Assembly (NCBI GenBank): GCA_035578175.1
Contig: JAQMRL010000001.1
Span: forward strand, 50,429,553-50,493,552
DNA: 64,000 nt
Reading direction: 5' to 3'
Source of the DNA: Catonia carolina
Lineage: Eukaryota; Arthropoda; Insecta; Hemiptera; Achilidae
Shown here: positions 31,852-42,189 of the stretch, piece after piece
Layout of the letters: the number at the start of each line of letters is the position of its first letter
Position numbering within the stretch: the stretch's first letter is position 1
Program-made: the position numbers and the translations under genes
The notes under the pieces: generated by a model
The model's input: only the letters and a program-made list of their open reading frames with translations
Databases searched by the model: none
What the model was told of the DNA's origin: nothing

Positions 31852-32007
31852 AGCGCAGTAGAGGAGGACACATGCATGACATAATTTTTCATACATGAAA
31901 TCGGAAGGTAAGATGAACTTGTTGATGTATTTATTTTCAGTTTTTCAATAAAATAAATCTCTTAATTTGATATATCAAAACCGGCGCTCTTTTTGAATCA
32001 CCCTATA

Positions 32008-32387
32008 GACTAGCAGCTACTAAAATGGGATGGAAAAAGAAAGACATATTTTCCTATTATCTATTCAAACTTGATGTTGCGGAACATCTAATTTTTACAA
32101 ATGAACAGCTTGGTAACGAAAGTAAGTGTGGTGATGATAATGACGACGATGATGATGGTTCACTGCAACATAAAAAACCAAGGTGTGTTACGCCAATGCC
32201 ATCGAAGACAAAGCGTAAATCAAACGCGTTGCATTTACCCGAAAATATGAATACAAGTCATAAGTGTAGGTCAAAATGTAGGTTTCCAGGTTGTAAGGCC
32301 CTTACCTTTGTTCGCTGCTGCTATTGTAACGTATATCTCTGCTTTACAACTGACCGAAACTGTTATAAAAAATTTCATGAATTGTAA
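32008..32387 (+). pseudogene. piggyBac transposase, segment 4 of 4
   Basis: The C-terminal part: LAATKMGWKKKDIFSYYLFK, an acidic Asp run, a basic Pro-rich stretch, then a Cys-rich domain (KCRSKCRFPGCKALTFVRCC, CNVYLCFTTDRNCYKKFH) ending at a stop at 32387. Such Cys-rich C-terminal domains bind piggyBac ends. The frame is contiguous with segment 3 once the mariner-type element is excised. Confidence 0.85.
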
Positions 32388-34207
32388 GGGAAAATCTTGT
32401 AGTTGGTTAAAAATTAATCATTTTAGAATATTTGTGTTAAGTTTACAATAACTTATTTTTGTATTTACCTAGATATTTTAATTACGTGAAAATAATGTTG
32501 ACATAGTGTAAAATTATAAACAAAATGTATTTTTAGTAGTTTTTTTTAATGATTCAATTTGTATTTACCTTACATGATTTAAGAATACGTAAATAGTGTA
32601 CGAGCAGTGTAAATGATAAGCAATAGATAAGAATCGTTTCATTAAAAAATATTTCATGCTTCCGGACTGCTTCAGTCCCAAGGTATAATATGTGATACCA
32701 TCTAAATTTTTTCAACAAGACGAAAAAAAATTTTTTCTTTCTATTATTGTAATGAATTTCTAAGATTTTGTCTCCAAAATCTTCTCAATTAATTTACAAT
32801 TCCGTTTTATGATTTTTGTGCCAGATTTATATATTTTTAAGGGTTATATATATTTTTTCTTCATTGAATCTAATTATTTTATTCATTTTATTTCCAGTTG
32901 GTTTTATTTCACTAGATTTTTATTCCGTAATTTACGCTTTGAGTTCTTAGGCTTACGTCCGGTGTCCGATTTCGTTTTTGTCGTTACATCTTTATTGTTC
33001 ATTTACTCGCCCGTGTAATTTGTATCTCTCTCTCTCTCTTTCTATCTTACACGATTGATTCTCTCTCTCTCTCTGTTACCGTCCTTTCAATTTTCCGTAT
33101 AATTTTTCCTCGTTTAAATTCTTAGTATTTCTGATGTATCGTCATTTTTCGCCGCTTCGGACGCTCCCATTCGTGATGGTTAAAGGAGTAACCTTCTTTT
33201 GCTTTTTGTGTGCGTTGAGTTTTTACGCTTTGTCTTGGACAGGATGCCGTACAGATAGCATCAAATTTTACAGGTAAATTATTTTTTCTTTCCAAGTATG
33301 GGAAATTACCTAAATTTAAATTTAAGTATCATGTGTAATAAATTTTCAGGTCTCAACTTAAATATTTTTTTTTACATCTTATTTTTTTTATTTCAATTTA
33401 TAATGTTTCATAATATTATTATGGTGTTTTAAATATCCTATTTATAAATAAATCTCTTTAAAATTTTTAATTAATTTTAAGTAACAAAACTTTATTTAAT
33501 TCGGTATCTTTTTTCTTTAATTTTTTTTTAATCTTAATTGAATCGTGTAGTTTGAAAAGGTAACATCTCCAATTTTCCATCATTTTCATGTTTTAATGAA
33601 TTCACACTGTATTTGCATCAAAGAATGACATTTTGTTTGAAAAGGTTACATCTCTATTAGTTTTAACAGTGTATTCGTACGTGTTTCTTTTGGTACAGTT
33701 TGAAAAGGGAACAGAAGAATATGCCCACTTGTATCGTGAAACAGGAGTTGTTAAATAACTTGGTAAAGACTGAAAGATTTACGATATTAAAGCACTGGAA
33801 AATATCTACTCCAAAGTAAAAGGCATTAGTGATGCTAAACGCCTAATCACTTAACATAAATCACGTCATCCAGATGAGATGGATGAGATGAATGTTACAT
33901 CTTAAGTTAAATTTTTTACAAACTATCGGTAAATTACAGATTAGATTACTAATTGCAAAGTAGGTCCATTGTAAAGAAACATAAAACGGAAGCTGGTGTA
34001 ATTTAGAAAGAATGTCAACTGATTCATCCAATATCTGATGAAAAGAAAAGTGGCGTGATAAAGCTCCTTACGAAGCACTTTGGTGATAAGTGAAGTATAA
34101 AACTGATGGTGCTGGGAAACCACAGTTAATCTAAAACATCGATGAGCAAGGCTTTAGTCTGGTGCTTGCATCACCAGCAACAGGTGCTTGACAAGAAACC
34201 TACAAGT
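32388..34207. other. Non-coding stretch with CT microsatellites
   Basis: AT-rich sequence, probably including the 3' UTR of the piggyBac. CT-repeat tracts lie at about 33026-33045 and 33060-33077. A TTTGAAAAGG motif recurs near 33552, 33635 and 33698. At 33735-34130 short frames broken by many stops could be an old coding relic, but I cannot identify it. Confidence 0.4.
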
Positions 34208-34546
34208 GAGTGCATAGGTCCGCCATATTGGATTGGTCCGCCATATTGGATTCTAGTGTCAACACAGCTGTGAAGTTAGCTCCCGAATTTTTAGAAGATT
34301 TTGAAATAGATTCACTTCCTATAAGTATAATTTTTGTTTAATAAGTTATTTAAACAGTTAGTTTCAGATTGTACGTATAAGTTTTTCTTTTTCTTTCCAA
34401 TAAGTTTAAGTATTGTATCAAATTAGTTTGTCGATAGTTTTGAGGTTAGGAAGTTCGCCGGTAGTTCTAAAATAGTCTGTGACTTAAAGTAAATACAAAG
34501 TTTAAATTGTTTAAGATAATTAGTTAAAGTTTATTAATTGTTAGGA

Positions 34547-35626
34547 ATGGCCACTAAAAATTCAAGTTTAGGTAAACAAATTAAGTCTTCTCCTCCCGTT
34601 ACGCGGTCCCATGTAAATTTTAAATCTCCGATTAGTTTAGAAAAAAAGGTAGCTAAATTGAATGAAGATCAAAAAAACATTAGGGATGCAATAATAAGTA
34701 GTAACAAAATAAACGAGGAACTTAGAAATAAATTAGAGCAGGAAATAGCTTCGCTAAAAGAAATAATAAGAATAAATGATATGGACCACAAAACTGAAAT
34801 CGCTAAATTATTGGAAGCAAACCGTGCCTTAGAAAATGAAATAAAAGTAGTCAATTTAAAACTTCTAAATGAGTTAAATGCTGCAAAAACTAATGACAAT
34901 AAAAATAGTAAAAAAATAAACGGCACTAAAAATGATACTAAAATTACAAATAAAAACGGTCCTAAGAAATTTTTGTATAGTGAAGCTGTAGGGACTAAAC
35001 CGTCTACCAAAAGTAATAATAATAATAATAGGAAAAACAAAGTCCTAGTATTGGCGGATAGTCATGGCCGTGAATGTTGGGAATTGTTAGATAAAAAACT
35101 AAATTCTGAATTTGAAGTAAAAGTAGTGTTTAAGCCGAATGCTCCTCTAAAAGAAGTTGTTAAGTCATCTAAAGACGATGTAAAAACCTTAGGTATAAAT
35201 GACCATTTAATAATTCTTGGAGGAACCAATGACATAGAATCAAAACAACTTAAAAACACTCCTCAAATCTTAAAAACATTCGAAGAATTGGTTCCACTAA
35301 GTAATAAAACTAATTTAATAATAAACGCTATTCCATTTCGGTATGACAAGCCAGAAGTAAACAAAGTTATAAGTAAAACAAACCACGAAATGCATAAAAG
35401 AATTAACAGCCTAAAAAATAAAACAATTGAAAGGGTAAAAATCAACTTTATCAATGAAAGGTTAAATCGTGATAACTATACTAAACATGGGTTACATTTA
35501 AATTTAACTGGCAAAAACATACTGTGTGATAGATTAGCTTCACTCGTTACATGTAAACTCCCAGATAAATTAAAATCTAAGGATACTTTTTTAATGAAAT
35601 GGCTAAAAAAGGGGGAAAAAAGTTAA
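34547..35626 (+). CDS. ORF1: coiled coil plus SGNH/GDSL hydrolase
   Basis: About 359 residues from the ATG at 34547; a TTG three codons upstream is less likely. Residues about 35-110 form a charged coiled coil (KVAKLNEDQKNIRDAI onward), followed by a Lys/Asn-rich linker. The C-terminal half has VLVLADSHGRECWELL (block I; the Ser is in DSHGR), LIILGGTNDIESKQ (block III Asn) and KHGLHLNLTGKN (block V His). These are SGNH-esterase signatures known in ORF1 of some CR1-like elements. The coiled coil probably drives multimerisation; the esterase's role in mobility is not settled. It overlaps ORF2 by 28 nt. Confidence 0.88.
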   Translation: MATKNSSLGKQIKSSPPVTRSHVNFKSPISLEKKVAKLNEDQKNIRDAIISSNKINEELRNKLEQEIASLKEIIRINDMDHKTEIAKLLEANRALENEIKVVNLKLLNELNAAKTNDNKNSKKINGTKNDTKITNKNGPKKFLYSEAVGTKPSTKSNNNNNRKNKVLVLADSHGRECWELLDKKLNSEFEVKVVFKPNAPLKEVVKSSKDDVKTLGINDHLIILGGTNDIESKQLKNTPQILKTFEELVPLSNKTNLIINAIPFRYDKPEVNKVISKTNHEMHKRINSLKNKTIERVKINFINERLNRDNYTKHGLHLNLTGKNILCDRLASLVTCKLPDKLKSKDTFLMKWLKKGEKS

Positions 35627-38600
35627 GAAAAAGAAGGGTAGGTTATGTTAGGACAACCCAACCTCACATTAAGCAATCACAGGTGCTACAAATAGGTAAT
35701 GACAGGTTAGGTTTAAATCCGGATGATAGGTTAGTGCATCCACTACCAACAGATGCAGAAATTATAGGAAATAAACAGGTAGGTGCACAAAATGATTTCA
35801 TCAATCAAGTTCAGGTTAGGAATACATCTCACTTCTCTATTTTGCACCAAAATATTCAATATTTAAGTAATAAAATAGATAGGGTTGAAATATTTTTAAG
35901 GTCTGAGAACCCAGATTTGGTATTATTCACCGAACATGGGTTAAAAAGTAATGAGATTCCTATGATTAGCTTTCCGGGGTTTTCTATTAATGCTTCTTAC
36001 TGCAGGAAATTTCATAAAAGTGGAGGAGTCTGTATACTGACTAATATTAGTAGGAACATACATACACGTAACTTACCTTTTGTAGATAGGTTTTCTCAGG
36101 AAATGAATATGGAAGTAGTAGGATTAGAAGTTAGGTTGGGGGTACAGGAAAGGATGGCTGTCGTTGGTGTTTATAGGTCTCCAAATGGCGATTGGGACCA
36201 GTTCTGTAAATTGTTCAGTGCATTGCTGGAGAGTTTGACTGAACGGTACTTAAGAGTTGTTGTTATGGGTGATTATAATGTAAATCTTGCTATTCAGAGT
36301 AAAATGTCCGAAGAGTTCAGGGATATCGTGAACATGAACAATCTGGATATAAAAGTTAGTGATTATACAAGGATTACTAGCCATTCTCAAACGATAATAG
36401 ATAATATTCTAACAAATATTGTTAGTTGTCAGGTTAGGTTAGGGGGTTCAGAATTCTCTGATCACGGGTACCAAGTAATAGAAATTCAGCATTTAGGTGG
36501 TCAGGCCCTGAATCAAAAAGTTAATAAAGAAACTAGGCAAGAGGACAAGGGTAATATAAATTGTTTATTGCACAGTTTATCCAAAGAGGATTGGAAGACT
36601 GTTATCAATGCTTCCGAAATTAATCAAAAATATCATTATTTTATTGAAACTTTAAAATTTCACTATAATAGTAGCTGTCCAGTAAAAAGGGTAGTTTTAA
36701 CAAAGAGAATTAGTGAAATAGACCAATGGATTACAGGGGATATTTTGAAACTGAAATCTGATGTCAGAGATGTCTACTCTGAGTTCAAATCAGATAAAAA
36801 TGAATTGAATGAGCAAAGATACAAACAAATTAAAAAATATTATGCTAAAAAAGTTCAGAGTGCTAAATGCAAAAAAACTGCTGAAGTCCTTCGTAAATCA
36901 ACTAATTTAAACTCAGCAATATGGGAAACAATAAATAGGAATCGGAATGTAGTTAGTAATAGGGGATACACAGATATACCAAAAATTGTTAATAGTAATA
37001 ATGAAGTTATAGAGAATGGATCAGAAATTAGTAATTATTTTAATAAGTATTATCAGGAAGTAGCTTCAAAGCTTAAACAGCAGATTACGGAAACTGAGGG
37101 ATATTATGAAGTTAGGGGGGATAGAGTTGTAGATAATTTTGTATTTAGCTCAGTTTCATATGAGGAACTAGAATCAGTTATCGATAGCTTAAAAAGTAAG
37201 AAAACAGTAGGGTTAGATGGGATCTCAAGTATTGTTGTTAAAAAATGTAAAAAGTTTTTATTAACACCTCTCCTTCATCTAATTAACTTCTCCCTGGAAA
37301 GAGGTGTATTTCCAAAGCAACTGAAGGAAGGTAAAATATTGCCTGTGTTTAAGAATGGCAATACCCAAGTAGTTGAAAATTATAGGCCCATAAGTATATT
37401 AAACACTATTAGCAAAATTTTTGAAAAGGTAGTGTTCATTAGGTTAATCAATTTTTTGACTGAAAACCTTATCATCTCAAAAGATCAGCATGGTTTCCAA
37501 AAGGGTAAGTCAACCAAAACTGCTATTGTCTCACTTTTTGAGCAGATAGTTGATATATTGGATGCAGGAGAGAAAGCCTTAGCTGTGTTTTTAGATCTCA
37601 GTAAAGCTTTCGACTGTGTTGATCATGAAGTTTTGTTGAAAATGTTAGAGTCATTAGGTATTAGGGACGTAGAACTTAAATGGTTTCAGTCTTATCTGGT
37701 AGGTAGAGTACAGTGTGTAGAAATAACTAGAGTAGTTAGGGGGAAACTTACAAAAATTTTGTCTGAAAAGCTTGATGTCAAAGCTGGTGTTCCACAGGGG
37801 TCAATTTTAGGTCCCATTTTGTTTTTGTTGTATATAAATAGATTACCAGATATCTTACCCAACAGTAAAGCTTTATTGTTTGCTGATGATACTTCAATCA
37901 TAAACAAAAGTTTACTGGTAGATAGTCTCGAAGTGAACACACAGATTAGCGTAGAATCTGTAGTCCAATTTCTGAATGAATTAATGTTAACAGTTAATGG
38001 GAAAAAGTGTCAGTTCTTACAGTTCAAAAACAAACACAACGTAAGGGAAAACAGAGAAGTGGATGTCTTGATACAAAATAATATCCTAGATCATGTGCAA
38101 ACAGTGAAGTTTCTAGGAGTGTCACTAGATAGGACCCTATCGTGGGATTATTACACCGATCAAATTTGTAGTAAAATATCATCTGGGGTATTTGCATTAA
38201 AGCAAGTTGCCAGATTAAATGATAAAAAATTGCTTATAGCAGCTTATCATGGTTTAATTTTATCTCATATCAGGTATGCCATATTAGTATGGGGTAATTC
38301 ATCACAGGGTAACATGGAAAGAGTTTTTAAAATACAGAAAAAAGCTATTAGGTGTATGATGGGAGTCAACCACCTTACCTCATGCAGATCACTATTTAAA
38401 GAGCTGCAATTGCTCACGGTTCCTTCTTTGTACATTTTTGAAGTGATAATGTACGTAAAGAAAAATACCTTTTTACAGAATTTAGATGTTCACAACCACT
38501 ACACAAGAAACAGAATCGATTATTATGTTGCTAATCACAACACTAAATTGTTTGAACAAAAACCAACTTATGCAGGTAGAAAATACATCAATAAATTGCC

Positions 38601-38706
38601 TCAAGGTTTAAAAAGTTGTGACAATTTAAGTCATTTTAAAAAAAAGCTAAAACAATATTTGATTGATGAAACATTTTACAGTGTGCACGAATTCCTTTCT
38701 AAATAG
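35599..38706 (+). CDS. ORF2: AP endonuclease and reverse transcriptase
   Basis: 1035 residues from an ATG that lies within the ORF1 3' end. Endonuclease: LHQNIQYLSNKIDRVEIF, LVLFTEHGLKS, VVVMGDYNVNLA and SEFSDHGYQVIEI (SDH). Reverse transcriptase: FPKQLKEGKILPVFKNG, ENYRPISILNTISKIFEKV, AVFLDLSKAFDCVDH (motif A), AGVPQGSILGPILFLLYIN (motif B) and LLFADDTSI (motif C). The C-terminal region ends LPQGLKSCDNLSHFKKKLK, common in CR1/Daphne-like proteins. All catalytic residues are present. It can be translated from its own ATG, or by a -1 slip at an A-AAA-AAG heptamer (35605-35611) in the overlap. Confidence 0.93.
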   Translation: MAKKGGKKLRKRRVGYVRTTQPHIKQSQVLQIGNDRLGLNPDDRLVHPLPTDAEIIGNKQVGAQNDFINQVQVRNTSHFSILHQNIQYLSNKIDRVEIFLRSENPDLVLFTEHGLKSNEIPMISFPGFSINASYCRKFHKSGGVCILTNISRNIHTRNLPFVDRFSQEMNMEVVGLEVRLGVQERMAVVGVYRSPNGDWDQFCKLFSALLESLTERYLRVVVMGDYNVNLAIQSKMSEEFRDIVNMNNLDIKVSDYTRITSHSQTIIDNILTNIVSCQVRLGGSEFSDHGYQVIEIQHLGGQALNQKVNKETRQEDKGNINCLLHSLSKEDWKTVINASEINQKYHYFIETLKFHYNSSCPVKRVVLTKRISEIDQWITGDILKLKSDVRDVYSEFKSDKNELNEQRYKQIKKYYAKKVQSAKCKKTAEVLRKSTNLNSAIWETINRNRNVVSNRGYTDIPKIVNSNNEVIENGSEISNYFNKYYQEVASKLKQQITETEGYYEVRGDRVVDNFVFSSVSYEELESVIDSLKSKKTVGLDGISSIVVKKCKKFLLTPLLHLINFSLERGVFPKQLKEGKILPVFKNGNTQVVENYRPISILNTISKIFEKVVFIRLINFLTENLIISKDQHGFQKGKSTKTAIVSLFEQIVDILDAGEKALAVFLDLSKAFDCVDHEVLLKMLESLGIRDVELKWFQSYLVGRVQCVEITRVVRGKLTKILSEKLDVKAGVPQGSILGPILFLLYINRLPDILPNSKALLFADDTSIINKSLLVDSLEVNTQISVESVVQFLNELMLTVNGKKCQFLQFKNKHNVRENREVDVLIQNNILDHVQTVKFLGVSLDRTLSWDYYTDQICSKISSGVFALKQVARLNDKKLLIAAYHGLILSHIRYAILVWGNSSQGNMERVFKIQKKAIRCMMGVNHLTSCRSLFKELQLLTVPSLYIFEVIMYVKKNTFLQNLDVHNHYTRNRIDYYVANHNTKLFEQKPTYAGRKYINKLPQGLKSCDNLSHFKKKLKQYLIDETFYSVHEFLSK

Positions 38707-39104
38707 TTTTGGTATTTAACTTTAATTAAACAAATATTGTGTACAATTTGATACAAAGGGGTTCTTGACAAGCCTGCTGAGTTAAGCAGTAGTAGGGGGA
38801 AATTATTGGTAAGTGTTGAATTTATCATTGTGTTTGATTTATTTTTATTATTTATTGTGTGTGATATTTAATTTAATACGGTTCATGACAAGCATACTGA
38901 AGCAAGCAGTAGCAAAAACAAATTTTGGTGGTAAGTAGTAAATTTATCACATTGGTGATAAACTTTCAGTTCATCAAATTTACCTTGACATGTCCTATAC
39001 TCCCTTTGGAGTCTCCAGGATGCAAGTAGCAAAAAAAAAAAAAAAAAAATATAGTTGCACCTTAGCATGCCAAAAATGTGACAATTTGTAACATGTGGTA
39101 ACGC

Positions 39105-39665
39105 TAGTGGATAGTATATCCCTCTATTGATTTTATTTAAAGGGTAAAGATTAAAACCATAATGTACTGAAAATCTTCCTCTTCGTACCAAGGTCATCAC
39201 GACACAAAATGTAGCATGACTATAATAGATGTTTTTGCAAGTGGCTAGAGCTTTACTCATAATTCAGAGTGGGAAATGAAAAAGTGTTGCTAATATTTGG
39301 TAGTTTCTTCTCATTTAAATGCAAATATTGTTAGAGCTGCTGACAAGTATAAAATTACTTTATTTGGCTTCCCAAGTAACACAAACCATGAGCCTAAAGA
39401 CAAGGCTGTTTTCAAACCTTTTGCATCTTTTTGAGACAACAAAGTTCTTCCATTTTGGACAAACAATCCTGAACGCTCAATACGATGTACTGTGTTTGGA
39501 AAAATATTTTCTGAAGTTTGGGCAAAGGCAATGACAGCAGGGAATATTATTTCGGGTTTTAGAGCTACAGGGGTATACCCATTCAACCCTACAACACCAA
39601 AAAGTGCATTTGCTCCTTCATATCTAACCAAGCTAGAAGGACATAATCATGACTTACTGAAGGAA
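39105..39665 (+). pseudogene. Tigger/pogo (DDE_1) transposase C-terminal relic
   Basis: Broken frames give KITLFGFPSNTNHEPKDKAV, where cut-and-paste pogo-type enzymes have PP-T-H-QPLD. FWTNNPERSIRCTVFGKI and GNIISGFRATGVYPFNP follow, typical of jerky/Tigger transposases. Upstream pieces (ENLPLRTKVITTQ) fit the preceding region in other frames. Several stops make it dead. Confidence 0.6.
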
Positions 39666-40789
39666 ATCTGAAAAATTCTTCACTCCAACAGAAAACTACT
39701 CAGGATAATATAACAGGAAACACTTTGTCTAAAAAAAACCACTGCACCACCACACCACCAATGGAGACTCCTAAATTGACTGCCAAACAGACTTCAGTTA
39801 AAGATAACAGTACTTCCAACAGTGCAGACTTATCAATGTATCCATGCCTCTTCAGAGGATAAAAACTTAGCAACTCTTCTACCCACTGTATTAGTTGAGG
39901 AAGACGAGTCTGCTTTAAAAGTCTCAATATTACTTTTACTGAACTCTTGGCTATACCCAATATTAAAAATAGAATAGTTCAAAGGATGAAGTCGATCAAT
40001 TCAAGAGCCCAAAAACTAGAGGTGGACTTGTTCAATACTGACGCTGAAGTTCACAGCTAATAAAATGACATCAAAACTAACACCTCCTACAATATTATAA
40101 AAGAAGTGTTATTAACACTTTTGAAACATCTGCGTTGCTTTATTCACCATTAAATGACTCATACTTATTTAATGAATAACTTGTTCAAATAATATTTTTA
40201 TCGAGGATTACTCCTCTAGATCCACTTTTTTACAAATCTTTTCAGTAGTATTCGTGCTGTATTCTCAATATTACTATTCTGTATATTATGTCTGATCTAA
40301 ATGGAAACCAAACTACTCCTGCATACATCCAACAATTTAATCGTCCCATCACTTTAACAATTAAATTTAAGCTGCTTTCGAGATAATTCTTACTAAATAA
40401 GTGTAAAAGTACACCTGTGTTTTACATAGTTTAGAAGACATGATGCAAAGCTGATTTAATGTCTTTGTGACTTAGTGCTAAGACAGTCTATTAAAAAAAA
40501 AACCAGCAACCTACTGAAAAGGTAAAAAAAGTGGTCCTTGTTTTATGAAAGCATCCACAAAACACTAGGATAATTCTCCCACATAAATCGTTTTTATTTC
40601 AATTGTACTACTGGAAACATATAATATGTGCAACCATTATGAAATATGAGGTAAGGGATATCACATTCAATATAACTTCACCAACAGAAACAGAGAATAA
40701 AAACACATGTCTTCCTGGGCGTCAGGAAATACTAAGTTGTATCATCAACCTCTTTTTCTTATTTAACAAGTAAATAAGACATTTATATA
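39666..40789. other. Unassigned AT-rich sequence
   Basis: The first 350 bp may be the decayed acidic tail of the pogo relic. I see nothing recognisable in the rest. Confidence 0.3.
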
Positions 40790-41116
40790 CAGTAAAACCT
40801 CAATCAACCTTCACTATTTTAACCGCTTCTTTCTGTAATCCATCAGTGCCACAAAAAAAGAAGTTTATTACAGTACAATACCTATTTTGTGAAGCGCAAG
40901 TTTCATGGAGAGCAATTGTACACACCAATGTACTGGGAAGCGACCATGCCAGTTGTGGGTGGTGGCCAAGTTCTCGAGTTTTTGACCTTGAGTTCTTGCC
41001 ACCAACCCTCTCTATAACCTGTCGCCTTTGTCTTGCTTTACAATACGTTTGGCGAAACGGTAGCTATGGCTGTGCACGCTCCAGGAAACTAATGGGTGAC
41101 TAAGAGAGTGTTACTG
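40790..41116. mobile_element. Pogo/Tigger-like MITE
   Basis: A 327-bp segment flanked by TA on both sides. Its ends are CAGTAAAACCTC and, inverted, CAGTAACACTCT, matching at about 9 of 12 positions. CAGTAAAACCTC is typical of Tigger-type termini. There is no transposase frame inside. Confidence 0.5.
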
Positions 41117-41340
41117 TACTTACATTTAACAATACATCTACATTTATTATTGCCCATATCATATTATTATACTACCTACTTATAAATCGCCTTACTTCTT
41201 CATGATTAACATTTTTATCGTGCAAATCTAAACTAGTTATATACAGTTAATTTTAAATTTCAAAATCAATGTCTTTTTCAATGTTCAATGCTTTAATTGC
41301 AGCCAAAGTAGGCAACATTTTTTCACTTTGGTAAAATTAT

Positions 41341-41601
41341 GTACTACCCGCCTAACAAACGCTTATCAAAGTCGTCTATCTCAGTCACTGGGCGCTTCCT
41401 CTTTTTCTTAACTGAAGTTCAAAATGACACCTCTCTTTTACCAGAAATAATTTTGATTTCTATGTGGATGTTTTTAACAGTAGCCACAGAAACTCCACAA
41501 GCTACCGCTGTTCTGTTATCACACTGATCAACAGTCATAACAAATTCACCCGATTGTTTGTAATGTTCCGATTCTTTATTCATAAAGCCAGCCATATACA
41601 T
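41341..41601 (-). pseudogene. N-terminal fragment of a DDE_3/IS630-like transposase
   Basis: One minus-strand frame with a single TGA reads MNKESEHYKQSGEF, then ACGVSVATVKNIH (helix-turn-helix), then after the stop KKKRKRPVTEIDDFDKRLL. The RPVT-x-DDFDK motif after a helix-turn-helix is common at the N-terminus of arthropod DDE_3 transposon proteins. The catalytic domain is absent. Confidence 0.5.
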
Positions 41602-42189
41602 TTTAAATAATTACTCGCGCCTGACTATGTAGTATTTAACCAAGTTTGGACCTAACAGTTTGTGTTTCCATATTTTTTTATAACTATGGCACTCACTTTT
41701 ACAACAACAAAAAACTGTAAAACAGAAAACAAAATGAAACGCGTCAACTCGAAAGGTTTAGTATAAATGCAAAAAAAGGAAGTAAAATAATGGTTTGCAT
41801 GTTTCCTTTACCGAATTCAAACACAGACTAATTATTTATCAGAACCAAATTCAATGCATGCATTAAGAAGTTATATAACAGGACGTGTCATAATAAACAA
41901 GAGATTAATCAGTGACCAATTGTTTTGACTACACCCGGTGGACAATATTGTCCACCGCAAGCGTCCTCTCTGTCGAAGGTCATAGCTATCATTCCAACAA
42001 AAGAACTGTACTACAGCTCAATAGTGACATATAACCCCATTACCTCAAATAGTGACCAGATACTCAATACTGAGTCAGTAAAACTGTGCATACGGATCAG
42101 CATTTCAAGTATTACTGTATCATTATTATTAACTGTGTGTCATGTTTTAAAGACGGCTAAAAACTGTAGCGTATTGCATTACGAATAAA

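Larger units (their letters stand above)
28486..31898 (+). pseudogene. DD41D mariner-type transposase, broken
   Basis: Starts at ATG 28486. The N-terminal helix-turn-helix region covers IAQRVLIVKTFYQSGESYA, then STVRRLMKKFFETGS. The catalytic triad is IIFSDEAHFHLNG (first Asp), LWFQQDGATCHAARE (second) and SCDLTPCDFHLWG (third). I count 41 residues between the second and third aspartates, as in the rosa/Visitor-type DD41D group. A TAA at 29044-29046 interrupts the frame just after ENSRVVN. An I-clade copy interrupts it after CQRS at 29533. Coding resumes at 31861 for the last few codons to a TGA at 31896-31898. Confidence 0.85.
28319..32005 (+). mobile_element. Mariner-type DD41D transposon (interrupted)
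   Basis: Terminal inverted repeats of about 28 bp are at 28319 (ACGGGTGATTCAAAAAGAGC) and, inverted, at the right end (32005 leftward). TA dinucleotides lie on both sides (28317-28318 and 32006-32007). Removing the element and one TA restores the piggyBac frame (WLEYRLAATKMGW). Its own transposase is split by an I-clade insertion at 29534-31850. The element without that insert is about 1.37 kb, a normal mariner size. The termini resemble those at 62869. Confidence 0.9.
34208..39049 (+). mobile_element. Apparently intact CR1/Daphne-like non-LTR retrotransposon
   Basis: The 5' UTR starts with an 18-bp sequence repeated in tandem (GGTCCGCCATATTGGATT at about 34218 and 34236). Two overlapping ORFs without stops follow, then a 3' UTR with a twofold repeated stem-forming segment, and a 19-A tail at 39031-39049. 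An SGNH-hydrolase ORF1 plus EN-RT ORF2 without RNase H fits the CR1/Daphne group. The precise 5' end is uncertain and no clear target duplication was found. It may still be competent. Confidence 0.85.

Noticed and set aside
33735..34130. Possible integrase-like (KRBA2-type) host-domesticated gene relic
   Set aside because: Only short scraps such as DKAPYEALW are suggestive and stops are dense; not enough to support a call.
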